A stretch of DNA of 64,000 bases, from positions 1,488,001 to 1,552,000 of the forward strand of contig OW818690.1 of NCBI GenBank assembly GCA_942493315.1. The letters run 5' to 3'. A model generated the notes under the pieces. It was given only the letters and a program-made list of their open reading frames with translations. It had not been told where the DNA came from and did not search any database. Both the position numbers and the translations under genes were made by a program. The DNA is from UBA5429 sp942493315 (lineage in GTDB: Bacteria; Bacteroidota; Bacteroidia; Bacteroidales; WCHB1-69). Positions 1 to 15,000 of the stretch are shown here, one piece after another (within the stretch, counting starts at the first letter, position 1; each line of letters begins with the position of its first letter).

Positions 1-3000
1 GATGCTCAAAATCCAGGTGGATTAACTCCAACCCGTTTCAGATGGGTCGGTGATATTTATGGTACAGGAAACCAAATCGTATATACTTCAACAAACAATA
101 TAAGTATTTTGGGAAGTGGTAGATTCTATGTTACTGCTGAATATGCTCAGGCTGCTTGTAATACTCCTATCGACTCATTTGATGTTACTGTTTTTAGTCC
201 AGCTACTTTAACTGTTACTTCTACTGTTGACGATTATTGTGAAGGTTCTCAATATACATTATCAACTTCTAGTTTGGCTGCTTCATATATCTGGTATAGA
301 AATGGAGTGGAAATTCCCGGTCAAAATTTATATACAATAACAGAAACAGATCTTCCTGCCGGAGATTACTCCTATGCGGTTAAAGCTATTTATACTAATG
401 GTTGCCAAACTGCAGTTTCAACTCCAACAGTAATTTATGTTCATGCTCCTGCGGATGTTATCATTACCGGAACACCAATGTATTGTGCTTCTTCAACAAC
501 TGTGACTTTAAGTTCAACAGGTTCAATTGGGGGAAGCTCATACTTATGGTATCGTGATAATGTTTCAACAGGTGTTACAACTGATGATATCACCCAATTG
601 GGTGTTACTGCAAGAGAATACCCATATATATACAAGTTACGTATTACTGCTCCTGCAGCAAACGGTGGTTGTATATCTTATGTGGAATATCCTGTAGTTG
701 TTAACCAAACTCCATCTGTTCAAATTTCATCTGAAAATATGACCTCTTGCGTTGGTGGTAATGTAGTGGTTACCCCATTAATGGGTTATTCAACAGATTA
801 TACATACCAATGGAGAGTGGATGGCTCAAACGCTGCTACAACATATAATTTGAATACTTCATTTGCTTCAGCTGCAACAAGACTTATTGACTTGGTGGTT
901 ACCTCCACTTCAAATCCAACTTGTTCTGCTACATCAAATGTTTTATCGATTGTAACAGCTGCTGATCCTTTAACTCCTTCCATCACCGTTTCTACAGATA
1001 CTGTTTGTTTGGGTGGTCAAGTTACCCTTTCAACAGCTACTGTTGCAAATGGAACTTTTACATGGATGAGAAACGGATCAGTAATCGCAGGTGCAACTAC
1101 TAATTCAATCGTTGAAACATTACCAAATGCAGGTACCTATATTTATAATGTATATGTTACTACTCCTGCTTCAGGTTGTACATCTGCAACATCTGCTGAT
1201 GTATCAGTAACAGTTAGCACTCCTGCAACTATAAACATTTCAGGAACTCCAATGTTTTGCGCTGCTTCTGCTTCACAAAACTTAACTGCTATTGGATATT
1301 CTCTAAACAGTACTTTCCAATGGAGTGTTGATGGAAGTGCTTTCTCAGCAGGAACCGCAACTTATGCAACCGGTACCATTAATGCAAGAGAGTATCCTTA
1401 TGTTTATAGAGTGATTGCTACTGCCCCATCAGGATGTACTTCAACTGCTCAATTCGAAGTGTTGGTTAATCAAATCCCATCAGTTCAAATTTCTGCTTCT
1501 GATTTAGCTCCTTGTGTTGACGGTGCTGTTACCTTTACTCCAGCTATGGGTTATTCAACTGACTATAACTATCAATGGAGAGTAGATGGTACACCAACTC
1601 AAACTACCTATATATATAATACTACATTTACAAGTGCCGCAACAAGTACTGTAACTTTAACCGTTACTTCTACTTCTAACCCAACTTGTACTGCAACTTC
1701 AAATATTTTAACTGTAGTTACTTCTGCAGTTCCTACCACACCTACAATATTTTCGCCCGATCCAACAATTTGTATTGGTGTTCAAACTGAATTATATACC
1801 ATTCCAGGAGCTAGTGGAGTTTATACTTGGTATAAAAATGGGGTGATTATTCCCGGAGCTACATCAAGTACATTATTTGAAAATAATCCAACTTCAGGTT
1901 TATATTTTTATACTGTAAATATTAGAGTTCCTGGATCGGGTTGTGTATCATCAAATTCAGGTATTCAAGCTGTTATCGTTTCCACTCCTGTTGATATTTC
2001 TGTAACAGGAACCCCAATGTATTGTGGGTCTTCTGCTACACCAACATTAACTGTTATCGGAGCTCTTACCGGTTCTTCATTTTTATGGAGCCTTGATGGT
2101 GCTGCACCAACTTCAACCGGTACAACCAATACACTATCTCCTACTTTAACTGATAGAGATTATCCTTATGTATATTCCATTCAAGCTACAGATCCTTTAT
2201 CAGGTTGTGTATCTTATGCTGAATATTCTATAATCGTAGATGAAACTCCAGCTATTCAAATCACAGTAAGTGATAATGCACCTTGTGAAAACGGTGAAAT
2301 CACTTTCACTCCAACAATGCCTTACTCTACTGATTATACTTATCAATGGTATGACGGAGTAACATTAATTCCTGGTGCTACATCTTATATATATAATACA
2401 TCATATAGTACTGATGGTTCACACAGTATTTCTTTAAGAATTACTTCAACTTCAGTACCTACATGTATTGCTAATTCAAATGCTTTAGCGATTAACGTTC
2501 AAAATCCTCCTGTTGCTCCAACAATTACACCATCAATAACAAATATTTGTTTAGGTGGTGAAGTGGAATTAACAGCCACTGCTGTTACTGGTGGTGTTTA
2601 TACCTGGTATAGAAACGGTGTTGAATTAACCGGAGTAAATACAAATATTTTAACTGAAATTCTTCCAGATGAAGGAACTTATACTTATAACGTAAATGTT
2701 AGAGTTGTTGGTGAAAATTGCTTATCTGCAATGTCAGCTGATGAAACTATTATTGTTCACGCTCCAGAAGTGGTTACCATTTCCGGTACTCCTATTTTCT
2801 GTACAGATCCAGCTACTGTTACTTTAACTTCAAATGGAGATTTAGGTGGTAGTACTTACCAATGGTATAGAGATAATGTAGCTATTGCTTCTACTGACAA
2901 TCTAACTGACACTGATGTTCCAGCAAGAGATCTTCCTTATATTTACAGATTAGAAGTTATTGCTCCTGCTGCAAATGGATCATGTCTTTCTGTATCTGCT

Positions 3001-6000
3001 GATTATCCAGTAATTATTAACGATAATCCTGAAATCGAAATTCAAGCTGAAGCAACTTCAGTTTGCTTAGGTGGAGAAATCAGAATTACACCTTTAGCTC
3101 CATATTCTCAAGATGTAACTTATCAATGGAGAATTGTTAATGATGCAACAATTATTGCAAGTACTTATGAATTAATTATACCAGCAACTGCTACTGCTAC
3201 ATATCAGTTAACAATCATTTCAAATAATGTACCTTCTTGTACAGCTGTTTCAAATCAACTTCAAGTTGTTGTGGTAACTCCTTCAGCTGTTACTGTTGCA
3301 ACATCTGTTGTTATTCCTGATAATACTATTTGTGACGGTGGTCAATTTACATTAGTAACAACAACTGCCGCAACTCAACCAGCATATACTTGGTTCAGAA
3401 ATGGTGTTTTAATTCCTGGTGCTACTTTAGCTACTTTAACTGAATCTCCATTATCAGTAGATCAAGATTCTACATATTATACTTATATCGTATTTGTTAC
3501 TTCTTCTGAAGGATGTCTTACATCAGATACAATTACATTATTAGTAAAAAGAAATCCAATTGTTGAAATCGTTACCAATCCTAATGTTTGTGCAAGTGTT
3601 CCTACAAGTGCAACAAATATTGAAGTAACTGCTCGTATAAATGGTCAATCAGGAGTTATTCCTGGTACCTTTACATGGTATGAAGATGGTATTCAAGTTT
3701 CTGGAGCATTATCTACATTCAATGTTCAAAAAGCAACACGTAATTATCCTTACCAATATCAATTAAGATACTCTTCTCCATTCGGATGTATCGTATATAG
3801 TAATGTAGTTGATGTTATGGTTCACCCACGTCCTGTAATTGAAGTTCTTGCTCAAGAAACTCCAATCTGTGTTGGTGGAGAAATTAGCTTAAATGTTAAC
3901 GTAACTAATTATGCAGTATCTGAAGAATACACATACCAATGGTATTTAGCTGATACAACTGCAGTAAATGCAATTCCGGGTGCAAACTTAACTACCTATT
4001 CAACTGTTCCAACAGTTGCCGGTTCATATAACTACTGGATAATTGTTGATAATTATGCTGTTCAGGCACCAGGTACACAAAGAGTACGTTGCGAAGCAGC
4101 AGAATATAAAACAATCGTTGTTAATGCAGATCCAATAGTTTCTATTAATGCTCCAACTACACCAATTTGTGATGGTGGTCAAGTTTTATTGATTGCTGGA
4201 ACAACAGGTGGAGTAACAGGTGGTGAAGTTTATACATGGTACAAAAACGATGTTGTAATCCCAGGTGCTACATTAGATACACTTATCGATTATCCTGCAA
4301 CTGTCGACTTAGATACTACTTTCTATACCTATAAAGTAGAAGTAACTCAAACTGCAAGCGGTTGTGCATCTGTAAATACAGCTGAAACAACAGTAATGGT
4401 AGTAAGAAATCCAATCGTAGAGATTGTTTCTAATCCTAATGTATGTGCTAATGTACCAACCAGTGCAACTAACATTGAAGTAGTTGCTAGAGTAAATGGT
4501 CAATCAGGTGCTATACCTGGTACATTTACATGGTATGAAGATGGCTTACAAATTTCAGGAGCACTATCTACATTCAACGTTCAAAAACCAACACGTAACT
4601 ATCCTTACCAATATCAATTAAGATATACATCTCCTAACGGATGTAATATGTATAGTAATGTAGTTGATGTAATGGTTCACCCACGTCCTGTAATTGAAGT
4701 TCTTGCGCAAGAAACTCCAATTTGTGTAGGTGGTGAAATTAACTTAAATGTTAACGTAACTAATTATGCAGTATCTGAAGAATACACATACCAATGGTAT
4801 TTAGCTGATACTACAGCAGTAAATGCAATTCCAGGTGCAAACCTAACCACATATTCAACTGTACCAACAGTTGCCGGTACTTATAATTACTGGGTAATTG
4901 TTGATAATTATGCTGTTCAGGCGCCAGGTACTCAAAGAGTACGTTGCGAAGCAGCAGAATACAAAACAATCGTTGTTAATGCAGATCCAATTATTTCTAT
5001 TAATGCTCCAACTACTCCAATTTGTGATGGTGGTCAAGTTTTATTGATTGCCGGAACAACTGGTGGAGTAACAGGTGGTGAAGTATATACATGGTATAAA
5101 AACGGTGTTGTAATCCCAGGTGCTACATTAGATACACTTATCGATTATCCTGCAACTGTTGACTTAGATACTACTTTCTATACCTATAAAGTTGAAGTAA
5201 CTCAAACTGCAAGCGGTTGTGCATCTGTAAATACAGCTGAAACAACAGTAATGGTAGTAAGAAATCCAATCGTAGAGATTGTTTCTAATCCTAATGTTTG
5301 CGAAAATGTACCAACAAGTTCAACAAACATTGAAGTTATTGCTAGAGTAAATGGTCAATCAGGTGCTATTCCTGGTACATTTACATGGTATGAAGATGGT
5401 TTACAACAATCAGGTGCATTATCTACATTTAATGTACAAAAACCAACACGTAATTATCCTTACCAATATCAACTAAGATATACATCTCCTAACGGATGTA
5501 ATATGTATAGTAATGTTGTTGATGTAATGGTTCACCCACGTCCTGTAATTCAAATTCTTGCTCAAGAAAACCCAATTTGCGTTGGTGGAGATATTAATTT
5601 ATCAGTTAATTTAACCAATTATGCAGTATCTGAAGAATATACTTATCAATGGTATAATTCTGATACTACAACTGTAAATGCAATTAATGGTGCAACACTT
5701 CCTACTTATCATACTGTTCCAACTACAGCAGGTACATATACTTACTGGTTATTAGTTGATAATTATGCTGTACATGCTCCAAATACTCAAAGAGTTCGTT
5801 GCGAAGCTGCTGAAGCTATTACAATTTCTGTAGTTGCTGACCCAGTTATTTCAGTTGCAATTTCTCAAGATACAATTTGTGAAGGTGGCGAAGTAATCGT
5901 AACTTCAACAATTTCTGGAACAACCCCTGGTATTCCTGGTGGCGAAGTTTATACATGGTACAAAAATGATGTGATTATTCCAGGTGCAGTATCAGCTGTT

Positions 6001-9000
6001 TTAGTTGATTACCCAGTAACTGTTGATCAAAACATTACCAATATTATTTATAGAGTTGAAGTAGCTCAAACAGCAAGCGGTTGTGCTTCTGTTAACACTG
6101 CAACAACTTCTGTTCTTGTTCATCCAAATCCTTCCGTTCAAATTGAAGGAGACCCAATCATTTGTGATCAAACTCCTATCAGTTTAGTTTCTAATGTGAA
6201 TGATGAATATAATAATCCTGCATTAAGTTATCAATGGAGATTATTCAATGCTGACATCGTTGGTGCAACTAATCCAACCTATTCTCAACTTTATGCTGAT
6301 ACAAACAATCCTTATATTTTCACAGTTCTTGTGACAAATACTAATGGATGTCAAAAAGAAAGTGCTCCTTTCTATGTATATGTAAATACAGCTCCAGTAG
6401 TTCAAGTAACAAGTACTGAAACATTAGTATGTGTTGGTGGTGAAGTTACAATGACTACAAATTTAGCTGATTACAATTCACCAAGCTTAACTTACCAATG
6501 GTATACAGTTTCAGGTGCTGTTGAAACTCCAGTATTCGGAGCTTCAGAACCAACCTTAACAATTATACCAAACGTAACAACTACTTATAGAGTAAAAGTT
6601 TACCAAACAACTTCAGCTTGTCTTGCAACAGGAGATATCACAATCACTGTAAATGCAGATCCAGTTATTGCAGTTGCTATTTCTGAACCTGTTATTTGTC
6701 AAGGTGGTGAAGTTATCCTTACTTCAACTATCACAAGTGGTGGAGTTACCGGTGGTGAAGTTTATACATGGTACAAAAATGATGTGATTATTCCAGGAGC
6801 AGTATCAGCTGTATTAGTTGATTACCCTGTAACTGTAGATAATGACATTACAAAATATATTTATAGAGTTGAAGTAGCTCAAACTGCTGCAGGTTGTGCA
6901 TCAGTTGTAATTGCAAAAGATTCTGTATATGTTCATCCAAATCCAACTGTTGTTATTTCAGGTGACCCAATCGTTTGTGTAGGAACTGATAATATTGCAC
7001 TACATGCTAATATTAATGATGAATACCCAACCTCTGCTTTATCAATTCAATGGAGATTATTCAACAGTGATATCAATTTAGCAACAGGTGTTGATTATAC
7101 CGGAACATATCCTGGTACTGACAATCCATATATCTTTACAGTTGTTGTTTCTAATCCACTTGGTTGTGTTACTACAAGTGCTCCTTTCGAAGTATTGGTT
7201 AACGTACCTCCAGTAGTTGAGTTAACAAGCAATGAAACTACAGTTTGTGTTGGTGGTCCAATTACCATGACTGCAAACTTAGTTGATTACAATGCCCCTG
7301 ACCTTATCTACAGATGGTATACTGTTAATGGTTCAACTGAAACTCCAATCTATGGTGCAACAGAATCTACATTAACTATTATTCCTAACGTAACAACTAC
7401 TTATAGAGTTAGAGTAACTCAAACAACTTCTGCATGTACAGATTTTGATGATATTTTAATTACTGTAAATGCTGATCCAGTTATCGCAGTTGCTATATCT
7501 CAAGATACAATTTGTGAAGGTGGCGAAGTAATCGTTACTTCTACAATTTCAGGAACATCTCCTGGCGTTCCTGGTGGCGAAGTTTATACATGGTACAAAA
7601 ATGATGTGATCATTCCAGGTGCAGTATCTGCTGTATTAGTTGATTATCCTGTAACTGTTGATCAAAACATTACCAATATTATTTATAGAGTTGAAGTAGC
7701 TCAAACAGCAAGCGGTTGTGCTTCAGTTAATACTGCAACAACCTCTGTTCTTGTTCATCCAAATCCATCAGTTCAAATTGAAGGTGATCCAATCATTTGT
7801 GATCAAACTCCTATCAGTTTAGTTTCTAATGTAAATGATGAATATAATAATCCTGCATTAAGTTATCAATGGAGATTATTCAATGCTGACATCGTTGGTG
7901 CAACCAATCCAACTTATACTCAACTTTATGCTGACACCAACAATCCTTATATTTTCACAGTACTTGTGACAAATACCAATGGATGTCAAAGAGAAAGTGC
8001 TCCTTTCTATGTATATGTAAATACAGCTCCAGTAGTTCAAGTAACAAGCACTGAAACATTAGTATGTGTTGGTGGAGAAGTTACTATGACTACTAATTTA
8101 GCTGATTACAATTCACCAAGCTTAACTTACCAATGGTACACAGTAAATGGTTCAACAGAAACTGCAATTGTAGGTGCTTCAGAACCAACTTTAACTATTA
8201 TTCCAAACGTTACTACTACCTATAGAATAAAAGTTTTCCAAACAACTTCAGCTTGTCTTGCAACAGGAGATATCACAATCACTGTAAATGCAGATCCAGT
8301 TATTGCAGTTGCTATTTCTGAACCTGTTATTTGTCAAGGTGGTGAAGTTATCCTTACTTCAACTATCACAAGTGGTGGAGTTACCGGTGGTGAAGTTTAT
8401 ACATGGTACAAAAATGATGTGATTATTCCAGGAGCAGTATCAGCTGTATTAGTTGATTACCCTGTAACTGTAGATAATGACATTACAAAATATATTTATA
8501 GAGTTGAAGTAGCTCAAACTGCTGCAGGTTGTGCATCAGTTGTAATTGCAAAAGATTCTGTATATGTTCATCCAAATCCAACCGTAGTTATCTCAAGTGA
8601 TCCAATCGTTTGTACAGGAACCAATAATATTGCATTACATGCTAATATTAATGATGAATATGCAACTTCTAACTTAGGAATTCAATGGAGATTGTTTAAT
8701 ACAAATCTTCCAAGTGCAACAGATATTAATTATACAGGTACTTATTTAGCATCTGATAATCCTTATATCTTTACAGTTGTTGTTTCTAATCCTTTAGGTT
8801 GTGTTACCACAAGTGTTCCATTTGAAGTATTGGTAAACACTCCTCCAGTAGTTGAATTAACAAGCAATGAAACTACAGTTTGTGTAGGTGGTCCAATTAC
8901 CATGACTGCAAACTTAGTTGATTATAACGCTCCAGATCTTATCTACAGATGGTATACTGTTGATGGTTCAACTGAAACACCAGTTTATGGTGCAACAGAA

Positions 9001-12000
9001 TCTACATTAACTATTATTCCTAATGTAACTACGACTTATAGAGTAAGAGTAACTCAAACAACTTCAGGTTGTGTTGATCAAGATGATATTTTAATCACTG
9101 TAAATGCTGATCCAGTTATTGCAGTTACCATTTCTCAAGATACAATTTGTGAAGGTGGTGAAGTAATATTAACATCTACAATTTCTGGAACATATCCAGG
9201 TGTTGCTGGTGGTGAAGTATATACATGGTACAAAAACAATGTGATTATTCCAGGTGCAGTATCAGCTGTATTAGTTGATTACCCAGTAACTGTTGATCAA
9301 AACATTACCAATATTATTTATAGAGTTGAAGTAGCTCAAACAGCAAGCGGTTGTGCTTCTGTTAACGCAGCATCTACATCTGTTCTTGTTCATCCTAATC
9401 CTTCTGTTCAAATTGAAGGTGACCCAATTATTTGTGATCAATCTGCAATTAGTTTAGTTGCTCATGTAAATGATGAATATTTGAATCCTGCTTTAACATA
9501 TCAATGGAGATTATTCAATGCTGATATTGCCGGTGCAACAAACCCATCATTTACTCAAGTTTATCCAGATACTGATAATCCATATACTTTCACTGTTTTA
9601 ACAACTAATTCTAATGGTTGTCAAAGAGAAAGTGCTCCATTTAATGTATATGTTAATCCAGCACCAGTTGTTGAAGTAACAAGTACTGAAACAACAATCT
9701 GTACAGGTGGTGAAGTTACTTTAACTACAAATTTAGCTGATTACAATTCACCTAATTTAATCTACCAATGGTATATCGGATCTCAACCTATCGAAGGTGC
9801 ATCTGAACCAACATTAACTATTATCCCTGATGGAACAACTACTTATAGAGTTGTTGTAACACAAACAACTTCTGCTTGTGTGGCTACCGGTCAAATTACA
9901 ATTAATGTAAATACAGATCCAGTTATTACAGGTATCACAATTAGTGAAAATTACATTTGCGAAGGTGGTCAAGTTACCGTTATAGCTTCAACTGAAAGCT
10001 TAACTGGAACTCCATATTTCACATGGTATAGAAACGGTATCTTATTGGACGGTATTAATGGTCCTTCATTTACTGAATCTCCAGATGCTATTGATGCTGA
10101 TGTTACATTATATACTTATAGCGCTATCGTTACAACAAATGTTTCAGGATGTCAATCACTTGAAGTAAATGCTCCAGTTCTTACCGTTTATGGTAATCCA
10201 GTAGTAGCAATTGCCGGTGACGCTAACATTTGTGAAGGTGATTCTGTATTCTTAACAGCATTTGTTGATCATGTTTCTGATTTAGTTGGAACATTAACTT
10301 ATACTTGGTTTGAATCAGGTCAACAATTAGATAACAATGCTTATGGAATTAGTAATCCAGCTAGTCAATTCTTAGTAGATTTCTTCGCTCCAAGATACGA
10401 ACCTTACGTATTTACAGTTAGAGTAACTCGTGAAAACGGTTGTACAACAATGAGCGAACCATTCTTAGTTTATGTTCATACTGCTCCTATTGTTAATATC
10501 ACTTCTACTGAAGAAAATATTTGTGAAGGTGGTCAGGTTACATTAACTGCAAATCTTGATAACTATACTACAGATTTCATTACATACCAATGGTATACTG
10601 AAACTTATGTACAATATCCATTCTATACATCTGCAACTGAGTTCTATATGGTAACTGATACCGTTTTAGCTCTAATTCCAGGTGCAACTCAACAATTATT
10701 TACTACTGACGTAAATGATACTACTACTTATGTTGTAAGAGCTCAACAAACCCATTCTTTATGTACTGATTATGACAGATTCACAATCATTACACATGCA
10801 ATTCCAACTATAACTTCTATTACTGTTACTCCTGAAACTTCAGTATGTAGTGGTGGCCAAGTAACATTAACTGCCAATATTTCTGGTGGTGTTACCGGTG
10901 GTGAAGTTTATACATGGTTTAGAAATGGGTTCATTTTACCAAATGCAAATACTCAAAGCATAACTGAAACTTTATTGGCTATTGATAATGATAACACTGT
11001 TTATACATACAATGTTGTTGTAACTCAAAATGCTGCTGCATGTCAATCTATTTTGAATCCAGCTGTTGCAGTTGCAATCACAGTTTATCCAAATCCAACA
11101 GTAACTATCTCAGGTGATCCAGTTGTATGTGCAACTCAAAACAATATTGTTTTAACTGCAAACTTACAATCTTCAATTCCTGGTTTACAATACACTTGGT
11201 TTGAAGATAACATGCCAGTTGGAACAGGTGCTGTTTTAACATTAACCAGACCTGCAAGAGACTATGCATACAATTATCAGGTAATTGTTTACAATTCATT
11301 AGGTTGTACAGCTATTAGCGAAGAATTTAATGTATTAGTAAATGCAAATCCAGTTGTAGCTGTTTCTGCTGACATAACTACAATTTGTGTAGGTGGAACT
11401 GCTCATTTAACTGCTGTTCTTGCTGACAACAATAGTACAAACTTAACTTATCAATGGTATATCGGAACTGAGCCAATTATTGGAGCAACTCAAGCTACAT
11501 TAACTGTTAATCCAGCAATTACTACTACCTATAGAGTTGTTGTAACACAAACTACTTCAGGATGTGTTGGTGAAAACAGTATTACCATTACTGTTAATGC
11601 AGATCCAACAATTGCTACAATTACAATTGAAAACCCAACATTATGTGAAGGTGGACAAATTGTAGTTTCAGCTACTACAAATCCTGAAATGATTGACGGT
11701 GCAGTTTATACATGGTACAAAAATGGTGCTGTTATTGCTGGTGTTCAAGGTGCTTCATTTACTGAATCTCCAGAAGCTATCGATAACAATGTAACTGTTT
11801 ATACCTATTCTGTATCTGTTGCATCTCCTGTTTCAGGTTGTATGTCTAATATCGTAACAGCTCAACAACAAGTGACTGTTTACGGAAATCCAACTGTTGT
11901 AATTGAAGGAAATCCATTAGTATGTAATGATTCTACATTTACTTTGATTGCTAATGTTAATGATACAATTCCAGGAACATTGGTAACTTATCAATGGAGA

Positions 12001-15000
12001 AGATTCAATGAAAATATCTCTGGAGCAACTGCTCAAACATTAACAACTACTGAACCATTCCAATTTGGTAATACTTACATGTACACTGTTGTAATTAATA
12101 CTGAATATACAAATGGAACAATTGGTTGTGTAAGAGAAAGCGAACCATTCTATGTTGCAGTTGGTGAAAATCCACATATTGATATCTTAGCATCTGATAC
12201 AGTTGCTTGTTTGAACGGTGAAGTTACCTTAACTGCTGTTCTTGGAAATGCTTACTTAGAAAACATCTTTGTAACATGGTACAAAAACGGACAAGAAATT
12301 TATGGTGCTCATGAGTTATCTTACGTTGCAACAATTACTGAAACTGCTACCTATTATGCTGTAGTAAGTGCAAGCGGATGTACAGCAACTACTGAATCAG
12401 TTGAAATTCATTTGATCAATACTCCTGTTGTTGGCGCAGTTATTGCTTCTAACAATGTTGGTGGATCAAATATCTGTGAAGGTGGCGAAGTTGAAGTTAC
12501 AGCTTACTTATTTAACGGTACAAATAATTATATTGATTCTAATGCAACCTATACATGGTACAGAAATGGCTTCTTAATTGAAGAATTAACTGGTCCTTGG
12601 TTCAGAGAATCATTGCATGCAATTGATGGTGATACCACTCATTATACTTATGCTGTTGTAGTTTCTTCTGAATCTTCAAACTGTGTATCTCCAATCGCAT
12701 TCTCTAATACAGTAACTGTTATTCGTAACCCAATCGTTATTATTAACGGATTACATCATATTTGTCAATCAACAAATGGACAACCAAACTTATACTTATC
12801 TGCTTATATAAATGGTATCAGTAATCCTGATAACACAACTATCTTCAAATGGTATAAAAATGGTGTTTATCAAAACAATCCTAACTTTGGATTATACTAT
12901 ACTGAAAACTTAGGTTTAAGTTATCAAACAGTTGAGTATATGGTTGAAATCATCAATGGTAATGGATGTTCTACATTCAGTGAACCATTTGAAATCTTCG
13001 TTCATCCTACTCCTGTTGCAAATATAACAGTTAACGAATCTACAGTATGTACTGGCGGAAGTGTAACATTACAAGGTCATTTGAATGACTATAATGAAGA
13101 TGATTATATTTTCCAATGGTATTTGAATGGTACTAGTGTAGCTAATGTTATCCCAGGTGCTACAGACTTAGCTTATACAACTCCAGCTTTATCAACTTCA
13201 GGAACTTATTATTTCAGAGTAATTCAAAGACATTCCGGATGTAATGATATAGTTAGTCAAGTAATTACTGTTGTTCCAGATCCACAAATTACAAACATTG
13301 CAGTAAATGCTACAGCAATTTGTGATGGTGGTGAAGTTACTGTTACAGCTACTCCTGCAAACATTACCGGAACTCCAACTTATACTTGGTTTAGAAATGG
13401 TATTTTATTAGAAGGAATTACTGGTACATCCTTTACTCAAACATTATTTGCAAATGGTAACGACGTTACAACATATCAATACACTGCATTTGTAACAACA
13501 AACGTAGGTGGATGTCAATCAACTGTTGCTTCTGCTCAGTTGGTAACTGTAACTCCAAATCCAACTGTAGTTATTGCTGGCGAACCTATCGTTTGTGAAG
13601 GTCAAGGCAACATAGTATTACATGCTAATGCTCTTCCAACAACAGGCTTACAATATCAATGGTTCTTAAATAATCAACCAATTGAATATGCTACATCTGC
13701 AACATTAACTACTACTCAATCAGCAAGTACAACTCCTTACATTTATACTGTTCAAGTATCAGGAGCTACAGGTTGTTTAACTATGAGTCAACCATTCAGT
13801 GTAACTGTTAATGCTTCTCCAATTGTAAATGTTATGGCAACTGAAAACGCAATTTGCGTTGGTGGTGAAGTTACATTAACAGCAACATTAGTTGATTGGA
13901 ATGCAGGAATGTTAACTTATCAATGGTATCACAATGGTGAAATAATACCTGGTGCTACTAATTTAACTTATACAACATTAATCAACGGTATTGGTGAACA
14001 TAACTACCAAATCGTAGTAACTCAAATAACCTCAGGTTGTACAGGTACTGCTAATACTACAGTTATTGTATCTGCTGATCCTCAAGTAACAGGAATTACA
14101 ATTTCTGAACCATATATCTGTGAAGGTGGTCAAGTTACAGTTACTGCAACTGCAACCGGTATCATTGGAACTCCAGTTTATACTTGGTTTAGAAACGGAA
14201 TCTTAATCGAAGGTGTAACAGGTGCTTCATTTACTGAATCTCCAATTGCAGTTGACGAAGATCTTACTGTTTATACATACACTGCTTATGTAACTTCTTC
14301 AGCTAGTGGTTGCCAATCAACTATTGCTACTGCTCCAACTGTAACCGTTTATGGTAACCCAGTTGTTGCTATTTCTGGTGACAATCACATCTGTGAAAAT
14401 GAATCAGTAGTATTAATGGCATTTGTTGATCATATATCTGATAATGTTGGCAATTTAACTTACACATGGTTTGAACATGGCCAAGAAAGAGACAACATGG
14501 TTAATGGTATCCCTGCTAACAGTCAATATTATACTGAATACTGGTATCCAAATGATCAAGCTTACGTATTTACAGTTCGTGTAACACGTGAAAACGGTTG
14601 TACAACATTAAGCCAACCATTCTTAGTTACAGTTCATGAAAATCCAGTTGTAAATGTTACAGCTACTGAAGAAACCGTATGTGTTGGTGGTCAAGTAACC
14701 ATGACAGCTAATTTGAATAACTATAATACTGAAGATATTACTTACCAATGGTTCACAGTAACAACTCAAGAAAATCAAGTTCAAGTTTCTGCAACTGAGT
14801 TCATCACTGTTATTGACACCATTATCAATAATATCCCAGGTGCTACATTACAAAATTACTCATCTGTTGTAAATGCAACAACTCAGTATGGAGTATTAGT
14901 AACACAAACCAACTCAGGTTGTACTGCAACGGATCAAATTACAATTACAGCTAACCCACTTCCAGTTGTAACCGGAATCACAATTACACCAAACAGTACT

